Below are positions 54,774-63,538 of a DNA stretch of 64,000 nt, one piece after another (positions within the stretch are counted from its first letter, which is position 1; each line of letters starts with the position of its first letter). The notes under the pieces were generated by a model. It searched no databases, had not been told where the DNA came from, and saw nothing but the letters and a program-made list of their open reading frames with translations. This DNA comes from Pseudomonas graminis (lineage in GTDB: Bacteria > Pseudomonadota > Gammaproteobacteria > Pseudomonadales > Pseudomonadaceae). The stretch is from positions 1 to 64,000 of the forward strand of contig NZ_FOHW01000003.1 of NCBI RefSeq assembly GCF_900111735.1, written 5' to 3'. The translations under genes and the position numbers were made by a program.

Positions 54774-56468
54774 TCAGAAGCCCAGGCTCAAATGTTCGGC
54801 GATCGGTCCCAGTGCCAGGGTCGGCAGGAACGTCAGGCCACCCACGAGCAAGATGGTCACGGTCAACAGGGTCACAAACAGCGGGCCGTGGGTCGGGAAG
54901 CTGTTCTGGCCCAGCGGCGAGCTTTTCTTCGCCGCCAGACTGCCGGCCAGCGCCAGCACCGGCAGGATGTAGCCGAAGCGGCCGATGAACATCGACAGGC
55001 CCAACATCAGGTTGTGGAAGGTGGTGTTGCCGCTGAAACCGCCGAAGGCCGAACCGTTGTTGGCGGTCGCCGAGGTGTAGGCATAAAGCAACTGACTGAA
55101 ACCGTGGGCGCCGGGGTTGCTCACCGCCCCCGCCGGGCCGGGCAACGACGCCGCCAGCGCACCGAACACCAGTACCCCGACCGGCATCACGATCAACGTC
55201 GCCACCAGCAACTTCACCTCACGAGCCTGCAGCTTCTTGCCGAGGTATTCCGGGGTGCGGCCGATCATCAGCCCGGCGAGGAATACCGCGATCAACACGT
55301 TCAGCAACATGCCGTAGAGGCCTGCGCCGACGCCGCCGAAGATCACTTCACCGACCATCATGTTGGCCAGGGCGATCATCCCGGTGAGCGGGTTGAGGCT
55401 GTCATGCATGCCGTTGACCGAACCGTTGGACGCCGCCGTGGTGGTCGCCGCCCAGAGCACGGTGGCCGTGGTCCCAAAGCGGGTCTCCTTGCCTTCCATC
55501 GGCGCGGTCTGCTCAACCGAGGCAACATTCAGCGCAGGATTGGGCTGGTACTCGGCCCACATCGCCGTCGCGCCGCCAATCAGGAACAGCGCCAGCATGC
55601 AGGCGATGATCGCGCGGCTCTGGCGCATGTCCTTCACGTAATGGCCGAAGGTGAACACCAGCGCCACCGGAATCAGGATGATCGACACCAGCTCGAACAG
55701 ATTGCTCCAGATGGTCGGGTTCTCGAACGGATGCGCCGAGTTGACGCCGAAGAAGCCACCACCGTTGGTGCCCAGTTGCTTGATCGCAATCTGGCTGGCG
55801 GCCGGGCCGAGCGGAAGGGCCTGGTCGGTACCTTGCAGGGTGACGGCGTCCACGTAATGGGCGAAGGTTTGCGGCACGCCCTGCCAGACCAGCATCAGTG
55901 CCAGTACCAGACACAGCGGCAGCAGGCCGTAAAGGGTCGCGCGGGTCATGTCCGCCCAGAAGTTGCCCAGGTGCTGTGTCGAGCGACGGCTGATACCGCG
56001 GCAGAACGCGACCAGCACGGCGATGCCGGTGGCGGCGCTGACGAAGTTTTGCACGGTCAGGCCGGCCATCTGGCTGAGGTAGCTCAGGGACGCTTCGCCG
56101 CTGTAGCTCTGCCAGTTGGTGTTGGTGACGAAGCTCATGGTGGTGTTGAACGCCAGCGACCACTCCATGCCCGGCAGGCCCTGTGGGTTGAGGGGCAGCG
56201 AGCCTTGCAGGAGCAGGATGGCGAACAGCACGACGAACCCGGCCAGGTTGAAGGCCAGCAGGGCAATTGTGTAGGTTTTCCAGTTTTGTTCGATCGAGGG
56301 GTCGACGCCGGACAGGCGATAGCAGATGCGTTCGACCGGGCCCATGACCGGGGTCAGAAAGGTGCGCTTGCCTTCCATGACGTTGTAGTAGAACCGTCCC
56401 AGCAGCGGCGCGGGCAACAGCACCAAGGAGAAAAACGCCAGTATCAGCAGGTAGTCGTAACCGTGCAT
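54774..56468 (-). CDS. kdpA: KdpA, potassium-binding channel subunit
   Basis: A 564-residue membrane protein of ten segments with the four selectivity-filter-like loops of the SKT family ([65 protein letters not shown]). It selects and passes potassium for KdpB. The kdpF gene ends 5 bp upstream of its ATG. Confidence 0.96.
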   Translation of the reverse strand: MHGYDYLLILAFFSLVLLPAPLLGRFYYNVMEGKRTFLTPVMGPVERICYRLSGVDPSIEQNWKTYTIALLAFNLAGFVVLFAILLLQGSLPLNPQGLPGMEWSLAFNTTMSFVTNTNWQSYSGEASLSYLSQMAGLTVQNFVSAATGIAVLVAFCRGISRRSTQHLGNFWADMTRATLYGLLPLCLVLALMLVWQGVPQTFAHYVDAVTLQGTDQALPLGPAASQIAIKQLGTNGGGFFGVNSAHPFENPTIWSNLFELVSIILIPVALVFTFGHYVKDMRQSRAIIACMLALFLIGGATAMWAEYQPNPALNVASVEQTAPMEGKETRFGTTATVLWAATTTAASNGSVNGMHDSLNPLTGMIALANMMVGEVIFGGVGAGLYGMLLNVLIAVFLAGLMIGRTPEYLGKKLQAREVKLLVATLIVMPVGVLVFGALAASLPGPAGAVSNPGAHGFSQLLYAYTSATANNGSAFGGFSGNTTFHNLMLGLSMFIGRFGYILPVLALAGSLAAKKSSPLGQNSFPTHGPLFVTLLTVTILLVGGLTFLPTLALGPIAEHLSLGF

Positions 56469-56473
56469 GGCCG

Positions 56474-56569
56474 TTACTCCTCGACCCGGCCGGCGCGCAG
56501 GAGCGCGACCAGCAAGTAAACGAATAACCCTGCTGCGAGCAGCAGTGACACCCCATCCAGAACGCTCAT
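56474..56569 (-). CDS. kdpF: KdpF, small membrane subunit
   Basis: A 31-residue ORF, too short for usual ORF finding, just upstream of kdpA. It starts MSVLDGVSLLLAAG and has a single hydrophobic helix (about 6-24) with a basic end, the typical KdpF pattern. CGGAGAG precedes the ATG. It stabilises the Kdp complex in the inner membrane. It is the first gene of kdpFABC. Confidence 0.9.
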   Translation of the reverse strand: MSVLDGVSLLLAAGLFVYLLVALLRAGRVEE

Positions 56570-56658
56570 GAAAAACTCTCCGTCATACGGCGACTGCCGT
56601 GTGGGGCAATTGTGTTCAGTGGGGGTGTAAAGGAACGAGAGCGACGGAGGGTGGAGGG

Positions 56659-56675
56659 CATAAAGAAAGCGTAAA
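56659..56675 (-). promoter_or_regulatory. candidate KdpE binding box
   Basis: On the minus strand, TTTACG and TTTATG are separated by five bases (CTTTC). In E. coli the KdpE site is TTTATA, five bases, TTTACA, so the architecture is identical. It lies 90-106 bp upstream of the kdpF start. A further TTTACACCCCC (around 56621-56631) also resembles part of the E. coli operator. Confidence 0.65.
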
Positions 56676-56751
56676 GAGTGGTTGTTTTCGGGGCTCTGGG
56701 GGCTTTACGCGGCGTTTATATCCATTATCTGTGTGTGCAGTTATTAGGGTT

Positions 56752-57002
56752 CCGCCCTTACGGCGGGTCACTTTTGGCAAAAGCGCCCCAAAAGTAACCA
56801 AAAACGCTTTGCTCCTGGTTTGGCCCGACTTCGTCGGGTTCCCTCACTCCGACGACGCTCCGTGGGCCCGCGCCGAACGGACATCCATGTCCTGACGGCG
56901 CTCTCGCCGCATCCATGCGGCTCGACCCACTGCGCGTCGTCTACGATCGGCCTGCACCCAAGTCGCGTTTTGCGGTGTTTGGACTTTATGTGTATGGAGA
57001 TC
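56752..57002 (-). repeat. structured repeat element, copy B (inverted)
   Basis: The same element as copy A in the opposite orientation. Outer stem GACGACGC/GCGTCGTC is at 56851-56858/56934-56941, second stem at 56862-56868/56924-56930, hairpin at 56906-56921. In the A orientation the second stem reads GTGGGTC against GGCCCAC, a G-U pair. The later hairpin is GTTACTTTTGG against CCAAAAGTGAC, two bp longer than in A on both arms and again with one G-U pair. It lies in the 1.1-kb gap between kdpF and the two-component genes, where no protein gene is supported. Confidence 0.83.
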
Positions 57003-57044
57003 AAAAGCCAAAAGCCAAAAGCCGAAAGCCGAAAGCCGAAAGCC
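57003..57044 (-). repeat. six 7-bp tandem repeats
   Basis: Units AAAAGCC (three) and GAAAGCC (three) join structured element B to the REP on its right. They occupy the position that 17-bp units hold in copy A and 6-bp units in copy C. Confidence 0.85.
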
Positions 57045-57059
57045 AAAGCAGATCAAAAG

Positions 57060-57152
57060 CTTCCCGGCTAAAGCCAGTCCTACAAAGACATCGCATGCTT
57101 ACAGTGGGATTGGCGGTGACCTCGACTGTAGGACCGGCTTCAGCCGGGAAGC
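57060..57152. repeat. REP pair between structured copies B and C
   Basis: TTCCCGGCTAAAGCCAGTCC (57060-57083) and GTAGGACCGGCTTCAGCCGG (57128-57152) face each other. Because B and C point away from this pair, the whole 56.75-57.47 kb block is a large inverted repeat centred on it. Confidence 0.85.
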
Positions 57153-57167
57153 TGTTGATTCGCTTTA

Positions 57168-57500
57168 GATCTTGATCTTGATCTTCATACGCAAGACGTC
57201 CAGACGACACCAATCGCGACTTGGGTGCAGGCTGAGCGCAGGTCTTGCGGAGTGGGCCGAGCCGCATGGATGCGGCGAGAGCGCCGTCAGGACATGGATG
57301 TCCGTTCGGCGCGGGCCCACGGAGCAAGACCGGAGTGAAGGAACCCTGACGAAGGAAGGGCCCAACCAGGAGCAAGCACCCTTGGTTACTTGGGGATGGT
57401 GCGACTTTCGACTTTTCCAAGTAACTCGCCGAAGGCGAAACGGTCTGCCCCCAGGCAGACGCTCTTGATCTTAAGGATCTTGATCTTGATCTTGATCTCG
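57168..57500 (+). repeat. structured repeat element, copy C, with GATCTT repeats
   Basis: Three GATCTT units (57168-57185) lead into the element, and four or more GATCTT-like units end it (about 57466-57497). The outer stem is GGTCTTGC/GCAAGACC (57241-57248/57324-57331), different from A and B at five of eight pairs but fully complementary. Second stem 57252-57258/57314-57320, hairpin GCCGCATGGATGCGGC (57261-57276), stem 57281-57286/57307-57312 and its cap 57290-57303 are conserved. The hairpin differs from copy A by one compensated pair. The remaining sequence, to 57661, holds the two-component promoter. Confidence 0.85.
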
Positions 57501-57661
57501 GCGTACTCAGCCACACCGCAGATGTACCTGACTTGATACATTCAAGACAACCCACCGACACCTGCCCCCCTCACCCTTCCGCCCCGCTCGCCAGCGAAGT
57601 AGCATGGCAGCGTCGACTCCTATCCGCGGCCCAATCGGCGGCACCACACGGCGGCAGCACC

Positions 57662-58414
57662 ATGCAGACAACACCCGACAGCCCCACCGCCACCGCGCCA
57701 AGCGAAGAGCGCCGCTGGAACACCCGCGCCCTCATCGTCGACGACGACATCCCCATCCGCGAACTGCTCTGCGACTACCTCGCCCGCTTCAACATCCACA
57801 GCACCGGCGTCACCGACGGCAACGCCATGCGCCTGGCCCTGACCGAAAACACCTACGACGTCGTCGTCCTCGACCTCATGCTCCCCGGCGAAGACGGCCT
57901 CTCCCTCTGCCGCTGGCTGCGCAGCACCTCCGACATCCCCATCCTCATGCTCACCGCCCGCTGCGAACCCACCGACCGCATCATCGGCCTGGAACTCGGC
58001 GCCGACGACTACATGGCCAAACCCTTCGAGCCTCGCGAACTCGTTGCACGCATCCAGACCATCCTGCGCCGCGTGCGCGACGACCGTACCGAAGAACGCA
58101 CCACCCTGCGCTTCGACAACTGGCGCCTGAACAGCGTCCTGCGCCAACTCACCGCGCCGGACGGCCTCGTCGTGCCCTTGTCCAACGCCGAGTTCCGCCT
58201 GCTGCGGGTCTTCCTCGAACGGCCGCGTCGCGTGCTCAACCGCGAACAACTGCTCGACGCCGCCCGCGGCCGCTCCATCGAAGCCTTTGATCGCAGCATC
58301 GACCTGCTCGTCTCGCGCCTGCGCCAGAAGCTCGGCGATGACCCGAAATCCCCGCAACTGATCAAAACCGTGCGCGGCGAAGGCTACATGTTCGACGCCC
58401 GGGAGATTGGTTGA
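57662..58414 (+). CDS. OmpR-family response regulator
   Basis: A 250-residue regulator: receiver domain with Asp27-Asp29 and phosphoacceptor Asp71 (VVLDLMLPGEDG), then a winged-helix DNA-binding domain ending KTVRGEGYMF. It is of the OmpR/GltR type. I chose the ATG at 57662. Upstream codons in the same frame are proline- and serine-rich and run into repeat sequence. Its stop overlaps the start of the sensor gene (TTGA), so they form an operon. Target genes are unknown. Confidence 0.9.
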   Translation: MQTTPDSPTATAPSEERRWNTRALIVDDDIPIRELLCDYLARFNIHSTGVTDGNAMRLALTENTYDVVVLDLMLPGEDGLSLCRWLRSTSDIPILMLTARCEPTDRIIGLELGADDYMAKPFEPRELVARIQTILRRVRDDRTEERTTLRFDNWRLNSVLRQLTAPDGLVVPLSNAEFRLLRVFLERPRRVLNREQLLDAARGRSIEAFDRSIDLLVSRLRQKLGDDPKSPQLIKTVRGEGYMFDAREIG

Positions 58415-59490
58415 TCCGCTCGGCCGACACCCTGTTTGCCCGGCTGTTTGGCGGGGCGCTGCTGGCGATCGTCCTCGCCCACCTCCTCGCGTTTGTCTGG
58501 TTCCACTACTACGGCCCGCGAATGCCGCCTCCGCCCGGTTGCGATCGACCGATGGCCGGCCAGATGCAAGCGCCGTCCGACCGCGACCCTGCCGCCGAGG
58601 CAGGCCAGAACGACAGGCGTCGGCCGCCGTGCCGCCCGCCGCTGCTGGGCATTCCGCTGGTGCCCTTGCTGTTCCAGCTGATCAGCCTGGTGCTGGCTGC
58701 CTGGTTCGGCGCCAAGGCCCTGAGCCGGCCGATCCGCCGATTGAGCGACGCGGCCGAGCGCCTCAGCGAAAACCTCGACAGCCCCCCGCTGGCGACTAAT
58801 GGTCCTCGCGAGGCACGTCAGGCGGCGCAGGCGTTCAACCTGATGCAGGAACGCATTCGCGAACAAGTGAGACAGCGCGGGCGCATGCTCGCCGCCGTGT
58901 CCCATGACCTGCGCACGCCCCTCGCGCGCCTGAAACTGCGGGTCGAGCAGATCGACGAACCGCGGCTGCACGGGCAGATGAGCCAGGACCTCAACGACAT
59001 GATTGGCATGCTCGACGCGACCCTGACCTACCTCAACGAACAGCGCACCAGCGAAGCCCTGCAGTACTTCGACGTGCAGGCGCTGATCGAATCCCTGGCC
59101 GAAAACGCCCAAGACAATGGCGACGACATTCAGGCGAGCGGCACCTGCCGGCCACTGAATTCCCAGCCCATGGCCCTGCGTTCGTGCTTGAACAACCTCA
59201 TCGACAACGCCCTGCGTTACGCCGGGCATGCGCGGGTGGAGATTGAGGACGCCAGTGATCGCCTGCGGGTCAGCGTCATCGATCACGGCCCGGGCATTCC
59301 CGAAGACCTGCGGGAAGTGGTGTTCGAGCCCTTCTACCGCGTCGAAAGCTCGCGCAATCGCAACTCGGGCGGCGTCGGCATCGGCATGACCATCGCCCGG
59401 GAAGCCGCGCGCCGAATGGGCGGCGACCTGCGCCTCGAACAAACCCCCGGCGGCGGTTTGACCGCCGTGCTGGATCTGCCGCGAATCTGA
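58411..59490 (+). CDS. EnvZ-type sensor histidine kinase
   Basis: A 359-residue kinase starting at TTG 58411 (GGGAG five bases upstream, overlapping the regulator stop). Two membrane segments (about 10-32 and 75-100) flank a short periplasmic loop rich in Pro, Arg and two Cys (PPPPGCDRP and RRRPPCRPP). HAMP follows, then the phosphorylation His in AAVSHDLRTPLARL, and ATPase boxes NNLIDNALRY, DHGPGIPED and GGVGIGMTIA. The loop is too small for a classical sensor domain, so the cue may be metal, redox or membrane state. Confidence 0.9.
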   Translation: MIRSADTLFARLFGGALLAIVLAHLLAFVWFHYYGPRMPPPPGCDRPMAGQMQAPSDRDPAAEAGQNDRRRPPCRPPLLGIPLVPLLFQLISLVLAAWFGAKALSRPIRRLSDAAERLSENLDSPPLATNGPREARQAAQAFNLMQERIREQVRQRGRMLAAVSHDLRTPLARLKLRVEQIDEPRLHGQMSQDLNDMIGMLDATLTYLNEQRTSEALQYFDVQALIESLAENAQDNGDDIQASGTCRPLNSQPMALRSCLNNLIDNALRYAGHARVEIEDASDRLRVSVIDHGPGIPEDLREVVFEPFYRVESSRNRNSGGVGIGMTIAREAARRMGGDLRLEQTPGGGLTAVLDLPRI

Positions 59491-59551
59491 TCCGGCGGCG
59501 TCAGCAGCGACGGGGCCGGGTGCGTTCGGTGGTACTGGCGATGGAGCCCAT

Positions 59552-59645
59552 TGTGGGACCGGCTTCAGCCGGGAATTCGTCAGGCGTCACACCGCAGATA
59601 TGACGGTGTTCGGATTGACCTCCTCCCGGCTGAAGCCGGTCCCAC
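59552..59645. repeat. REP pair
   Basis: Inverted GTGGGACCGGCTTCAGCCGG copies with a spacer (TCACACCGCAGATATGACGG) similar to the one in the pair at the left edge of the window. It lies between the histidine kinase and the EF-hand gene. Confidence 0.88.
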
Positions 59646-59779
59646 GGAGCGAAGTTTCACGCAAGCGCTCAGGTAACTCCGCCGGTACAAATCCAACACA
59701 CCCACGACACGCCTTGCCTTGACGCTGCATAAGCCGGAGCACCGCCCCGGCATTATCCATCTGATGGGGAGTCAGTCCG

Positions 59780-60574
59780 ATGATCACAGGCGTCAGCGGC
59801 AATAGCAGTTATTCCAGTTACACCAGTGCCAGCACGAGCAGCACCAGCACCGCCAACAGCAAGAAGTTCGCCGATGAGTTATTGAAGAAACTCGATGCCA
59901 ACGGCGACGGCAGTGTCGACAAGGACGAGTTGAGCTCGGCGCTGTCATCGGATTCCAAAGACGGCGTTACCGTCAGCCTGAGCAAGGCATTCGGCGATCT
60001 CGACGGCAATGACGACGACAGCCTCGACGCCGATGAACTGGCTGCCTTGACGCCTCCGCCGCCACCACCCATGCAGATGGACGGCAGCTCTGCGGCGGAT
60101 GACGCGCAAAACCTGCTGAGTGCGCTGGACAGCGACGGTGACGGCACGGTCAGCAGCGATGAACTCACCACTGCGCTGAGCAGTTCAGGCAGCAGCGCCG
60201 ACAGCAGTAAAGTGTTCGATGCCCTGGACACCAACAAGGACGGCACCGTCAGCATTGACGAATTGACCGCGAGCCTGCAGGCCCAACAACCGCCGCCTCC
60301 GCCCCCTGCCGAAGACGCCAGTGACCTGTTCAGCAGCCTGGACAGCGACAGTGACGGCAGCATCACCGCGGCCGAACTGACCAGCGCGTTACAGGGCACG
60401 ACGAATTCGGCAAGCGCCTCGTCCAGCAGCCAGACCGCCTCTACGCAAACAGCCACTTCGCAAACCACCACCCAGGCCACTGAAGCCCTGAAGCGCATGG
60501 TCGCGGCCCTAAGTGATCGCTACAACCTCAACGGCAGCGCCACGTCCGGCAAGTACGTGAGCACGTCGGCCTGA
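59780..60574 (+). CDS. EF-hand protein with five calcium loops
   Basis: A 264-residue acidic protein with five canonical 12-residue EF loops at 39-50, 75-86, 117-128, 150-161 and 188-199 (such as DANGDGSVDKDE). They are separated by two poly-proline linkers (92-97, 171-176). The N-terminal 28 residues are Ser/Thr-rich without a Sec signal, a composition seen in type III substrates. The general plan resembles the EF-hand effector XopAW of Xanthomonas, which is found widely in Pseudomonas as well. A calcium sensor or buffer is likely. Secretion is inferred only. Confidence 0.82.
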   Translation: MITGVSGNSSYSSYTSASTSSTSTANSKKFADELLKKLDANGDGSVDKDELSSALSSDSKDGVTVSLSKAFGDLDGNDDDSLDADELAALTPPPPPPMQMDGSSAADDAQNLLSALDSDGDGTVSSDELTTALSSSGSSADSSKVFDALDTNKDGTVSIDELTASLQAQQPPPPPPAEDASDLFSSLDSDSDGSITAAELTSALQGTTNSASASSSSQTASTQTATSQTTTQATEALKRMVAALSDRYNLNGSATSGKYVSTSA

Positions 60575-60576
60575 CG

Positions 60577-60617
60577 AAAAAAAACCGCCGCCGAGCTCAG
60601 CCCGGCGGCGGTTTTTT
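60577..60617. terminator. bidirectional Rho-independent terminator
   Basis: AAAAAACCGCCGCCG and CGGCGGCGGTTTTTT form a perfect 9-bp GC stem with A- and T-runs, between the convergent EF-hand and AI-2E genes. Confidence 0.93.
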
Positions 60618-60643
60618 ATGCGCGTGTTTTTTAAGGGTGTGAG

Positions 60644-61696
60644 CTACTTGACCGGCTGCCGCGCGCGACTGTCGCCCGCCCAGTCCAGCAGCAAGCTGTA
60701 GGCCACCGCCAGCAAGGTCGGGCCGATGAACAGACCGATGAAGCCGAACGCCAGCAACCCGCCAAACACTCCGAGCAAGACAATTACCAACGGTAGATTG
60801 CCGCCGCGGCTGATCAGGTACGGCTTGAGCACGTTATCGACGCCACTGACGATGAACGTGCCCCAAAGGCCGAGAAAAATCGCCATGCCGTAATCGCCTC
60901 GCCAGGCCAGCCACGCCGTGGCCGGTATCCAGATCAGCGGTGGGCCCATGGGCACGAGGCTCAGCAGGAAAGTGCCGATGCCCAGTACCAGCGCGCCCGG
61001 CACACCGGCAATCAGGAATCCGATCAGTGCCAGCACCGCTTGCGCCGCTGCCGTACCGATCACACCGTTGACCACCCGTTGCACCGTGCCGGCCACCAGA
61101 TCGAGGTAATACTGCGCGCGATCGCCAATCAGCCGTTCCAGCAGACTCAGCACGAACGCTGCCACTCGCGGCCCGTCGCGGTAGAAAAAGAACACGAAGA
61201 CGATGCTCAGGGTCAGCTCAAGAATGCCGCCGCCGATTTGCGCACTGCGCGCCAGCAGCCAGTTGCCGACCTGCCCCAGATAAGGCCGGACGCTGACCAG
61301 CAGCGCCGCGCCCTGTTGGTCGATGGTGTTCCAGTAACCCACCAGTCGCTCGCCCACCAGCGGAATACCCGCCAGCCAGGTGGGTGGATCCGGCAGACCG
61401 TCCACTTGCACGTCCTTGACGAACGCCGTTGCATCGCGCACGTGATCCGCGAGATTGAAGCCCAGCCAGACCAGCGGTGCGAGCACCAGCACCATCCAGC
61501 CCAGTGTCAGAATCGCCGCCGCGAGGGATTCACGCCCCTTGAGCGCGCGGGTCAGCAGACGCATCAGCGGCCAGCTGGCGAACGCCAGTACCGCACCCCA
61601 GAACAGCGCCGACCAGAACGGCACCATCACCCACAGACAGGCGCCGAATAGCGCGAGCAGGAGAATCTGCACCAACAGGCGATCGTTATTGAACAT
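60644..61696 (-). CDS. AI-2E family transporter
   Basis: A 350-residue membrane protein of the AI-2E exporter (UPF0118/PerM) family with about seven to eight segments. It has the family pattern LIWIPATAWLAWRGDYGMAIFLGLWGTFIVSGVDNVLKPYLISR near 255-298. Members export autoinducer-2 or act as small-ion/proton antiporters. Its gene ends just beyond a bidirectional terminator. Confidence 0.88.
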   Translation of the reverse strand: MFNNDRLLVQILLLALFGACLWVMVPFWSALFWGAVLAFASWPLMRLLTRALKGRESLAAAILTLGWMVLVLAPLVWLGFNLADHVRDATAFVKDVQVDGLPDPPTWLAGIPLVGERLVGYWNTIDQQGAALLVSVRPYLGQVGNWLLARSAQIGGGILELTLSIVFVFFFYRDGPRVAAFVLSLLERLIGDRAQYYLDLVAGTVQRVVNGVIGTAAAQAVLALIGFLIAGVPGALVLGIGTFLLSLVPMGPPLIWIPATAWLAWRGDYGMAIFLGLWGTFIVSGVDNVLKPYLISRGGNLPLVIVLLGVFGGLLAFGFIGLFIGPTLLAVAYSLLLDWAGDSRARQPVK

Positions 61697-61699
61697 CGG

Positions 61700-62620
61700 T
61701 CATTCAGCCCATTCTTTATTGACGGTAAAGGCGATTGTCAGCCAACGATCAGGGCCGGTACCTCCGACCTCTTCGCCTATCTCATCCCGGATCAGATCCC
61801 AAGCCTCCAGGGAGCGTGGCGGCAAGCCCGGGGGAACGATAAAGTAAATCTCGATCTGTCTACCGCGCCCCACACGGGCCACATAGGCACGGTAGGAAAG
61901 AAAGCCATGTCGCTGGACAGCATCGCTAGCAACGTCATCGACTCTTTTCTTCATTTCTGTCGGGGTCACCAGCAGAACATCTGCGAGAGCGTCACGAATC
62001 GTCGGCAGAGGTAGAGGTAAAACGATGACACAAACAAGCGCTAACACCGCTGGATCTATATAAGGCGATAACCATTCCAGCTCTGTGCCCCTGATAACCC
62101 AGCCGGTCAGGAACGCGAGTAACAAAGCGCCGGTCATTGCGGCGGAGATCGTCCAGGCTTTTACGTCCAGGGCAATGAAGCTTGAATGGAGTCGTTTGTT
62201 TGCTCGTCGGCCATAGATGATCATGCCAACCGCGCTCACAAGGGCCACTAAAGCGAAAACGAGCGCGAGATCGAAGTCCAGATGTCGCCCGCCCCCCATC
62301 AGGCTTCCAACGGCCATGATCAAACCATAGCCAGCGGTGCCCACCAATAGAGTCCCGGACAAACCAAGCACAATGGGCTCAAGGTGCCAGAACCCCATTG
62401 TGAAGTTCCTGGTCAGGCGGGCTCGACCGACATCGTTGTGAGAGAAGGCAATCAGCTTGGCAACGACCAGAGCGAAGCTCGTCATGATTGCGTCGATAAG
62501 GGTGTATACACCGTCAAAAATAATCGACGCAGATCCGGTCAGCAGACCGAAAACCACCCCAAAAATAGCCAGAGCAAACGTCACAATAATGGAAAGGCGA
62601 AGCACGCTTGGTTCTGTCAT
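61700..62620 (-). CDS. CDF-like cation efflux protein
   Basis: A 306-residue membrane protein of the cation diffusion facilitator type: six hydrophobic segments and a C-terminal cytoplasmic domain (about 210-300). It starts at MTEPSV. The usual metal site A is D-xxx-D and H-xxx-D. Here the corresponding segments read FDGVYTLID and LDVKAW, so at least two ligands appear changed. It may transport another cation, or not at all. Codon use looks less GC3-biased than its neighbours. Confidence 0.75.
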   Translation of the reverse strand: MTEPSVLRLSIIVTFALAIFGVVFGLLTGSASIIFDGVYTLIDAIMTSFALVVAKLIAFSHNDVGRARLTRNFTMGFWHLEPIVLGLSGTLLVGTAGYGLIMAVGSLMGGGRHLDFDLALVFALVALVSAVGMIIYGRRANKRLHSSFIALDVKAWTISAAMTGALLLAFLTGWVIRGTELEWLSPYIDPAVLALVCVIVLPLPLPTIRDALADVLLVTPTEMKKRVDDVASDAVQRHGFLSYRAYVARVGRGRQIEIYFIVPPGLPPRSLEAWDLIRDEIGEEVGGTGPDRWLTIAFTVNKEWAE

Positions 62621-62695
62621 CTGACTCACGGGTACGATTGAAGGGCGGCATTGTATACACACGGTGAAGTCAGACCAAGCTTGGCTCTGCGGCCG

Positions 62696-63538
62696 TCAGC
62701 GAATGAGCTCGAGGGTCAGGCCGGGATTTTTGCGGTCGCCTGCTTCCAGGCGTGCGGCGCGCACGCCTTTGGCCACTAGCGCCTGTCGCCAGGCCTCGCG
62801 CTGATCCCCGGAAAGGGTGACGCGCAAGGTGCTGTCCAGATTCAAGCCACGGGACAGCAAGGTGATCCAGGGTTCCTGCGGCTCTGCGGTCAGCATCGGC
62901 AGCTCGAGCTCGCCGGTGCTTTTCAGCTCGCGCAACAGGGTCGCCGAAGTCGGCAGCAAATCCCCGAGCGGGGTGCTCGATTGAAATTGCTCGACGTGAA
63001 GGAACGCCCGGCGGTTACCGCGGGTGATGCCGTACAACGCTACGAGCGTGTTGTCCGCCGGGGCGGCCAGGCGCAGCAGCAGATAGGACTGGCCGTTGTC
63101 GGCGCCATACAACTTGGCGTTGCCGAACACCTCGTTGGCCCACAGGCTGCTTTCGCCGCAATCGCGCGCCTGGCACCAGAAGAGCAACTGCGCGCCCTGC
63201 TGCTGCAACGCTTCGCGGGCAGCGGTGAACGCCTCGTCGGCGCTGTGCTCGACCGGCAATTGATAAGTGATGGCAGTGACATCGCCACGCCCTGACACCT
63301 GCCCGTCGAAGCGCAACTGGCCGCTGATCTTGCGGATCGAACCCAGCGGGTAGATACGCTCCAGCTCGACGGCAGGCCGATAATCGACGATTTCCGCGTC
63401 TTCAAGTCGCGGCAGATTGGGCAAATCCTGACTGCCGGGAACGTCGGCTGCATGGGCGATGGCGCTGAACCCGGTGAGCAGCAGCGTGAGCCCGAGCGTG
63501 CGGGTTAAGGTGTGGGCAAACGTCATGGATGCACTCAT
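62696..63538 (-). CDS. DUF4892 family exported protein
   Basis: A 280-residue protein with a signal peptide (cleaved after AHA, about residue 30) and a C-terminal DUF4892-like region. WCQARDCGES includes a Cys pair that may form a disulfide. It is predicted periplasmic with no known function. Its ATG overlaps the TGA of a 41-codon ORF upstream. Confidence 0.85.
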   Translation of the reverse strand: MSASMTFAHTLTRTLGLTLLLTGFSAIAHAADVPGSQDLPNLPRLEDAEIVDYRPAVELERIYPLGSIRKISGQLRFDGQVSGRGDVTAITYQLPVEHSADEAFTAAREALQQQGAQLLFWCQARDCGESSLWANEVFGNAKLYGADNGQSYLLLRLAAPADNTLVALYGITRGNRRAFLHVEQFQSSTPLGDLLPTSATLLRELKSTGELELPMLTAEPQEPWITLLSRGLNLDSTLRVTLSGDQREAWRQALVAKGVRAARLEAGDRKNPGLTLELIR

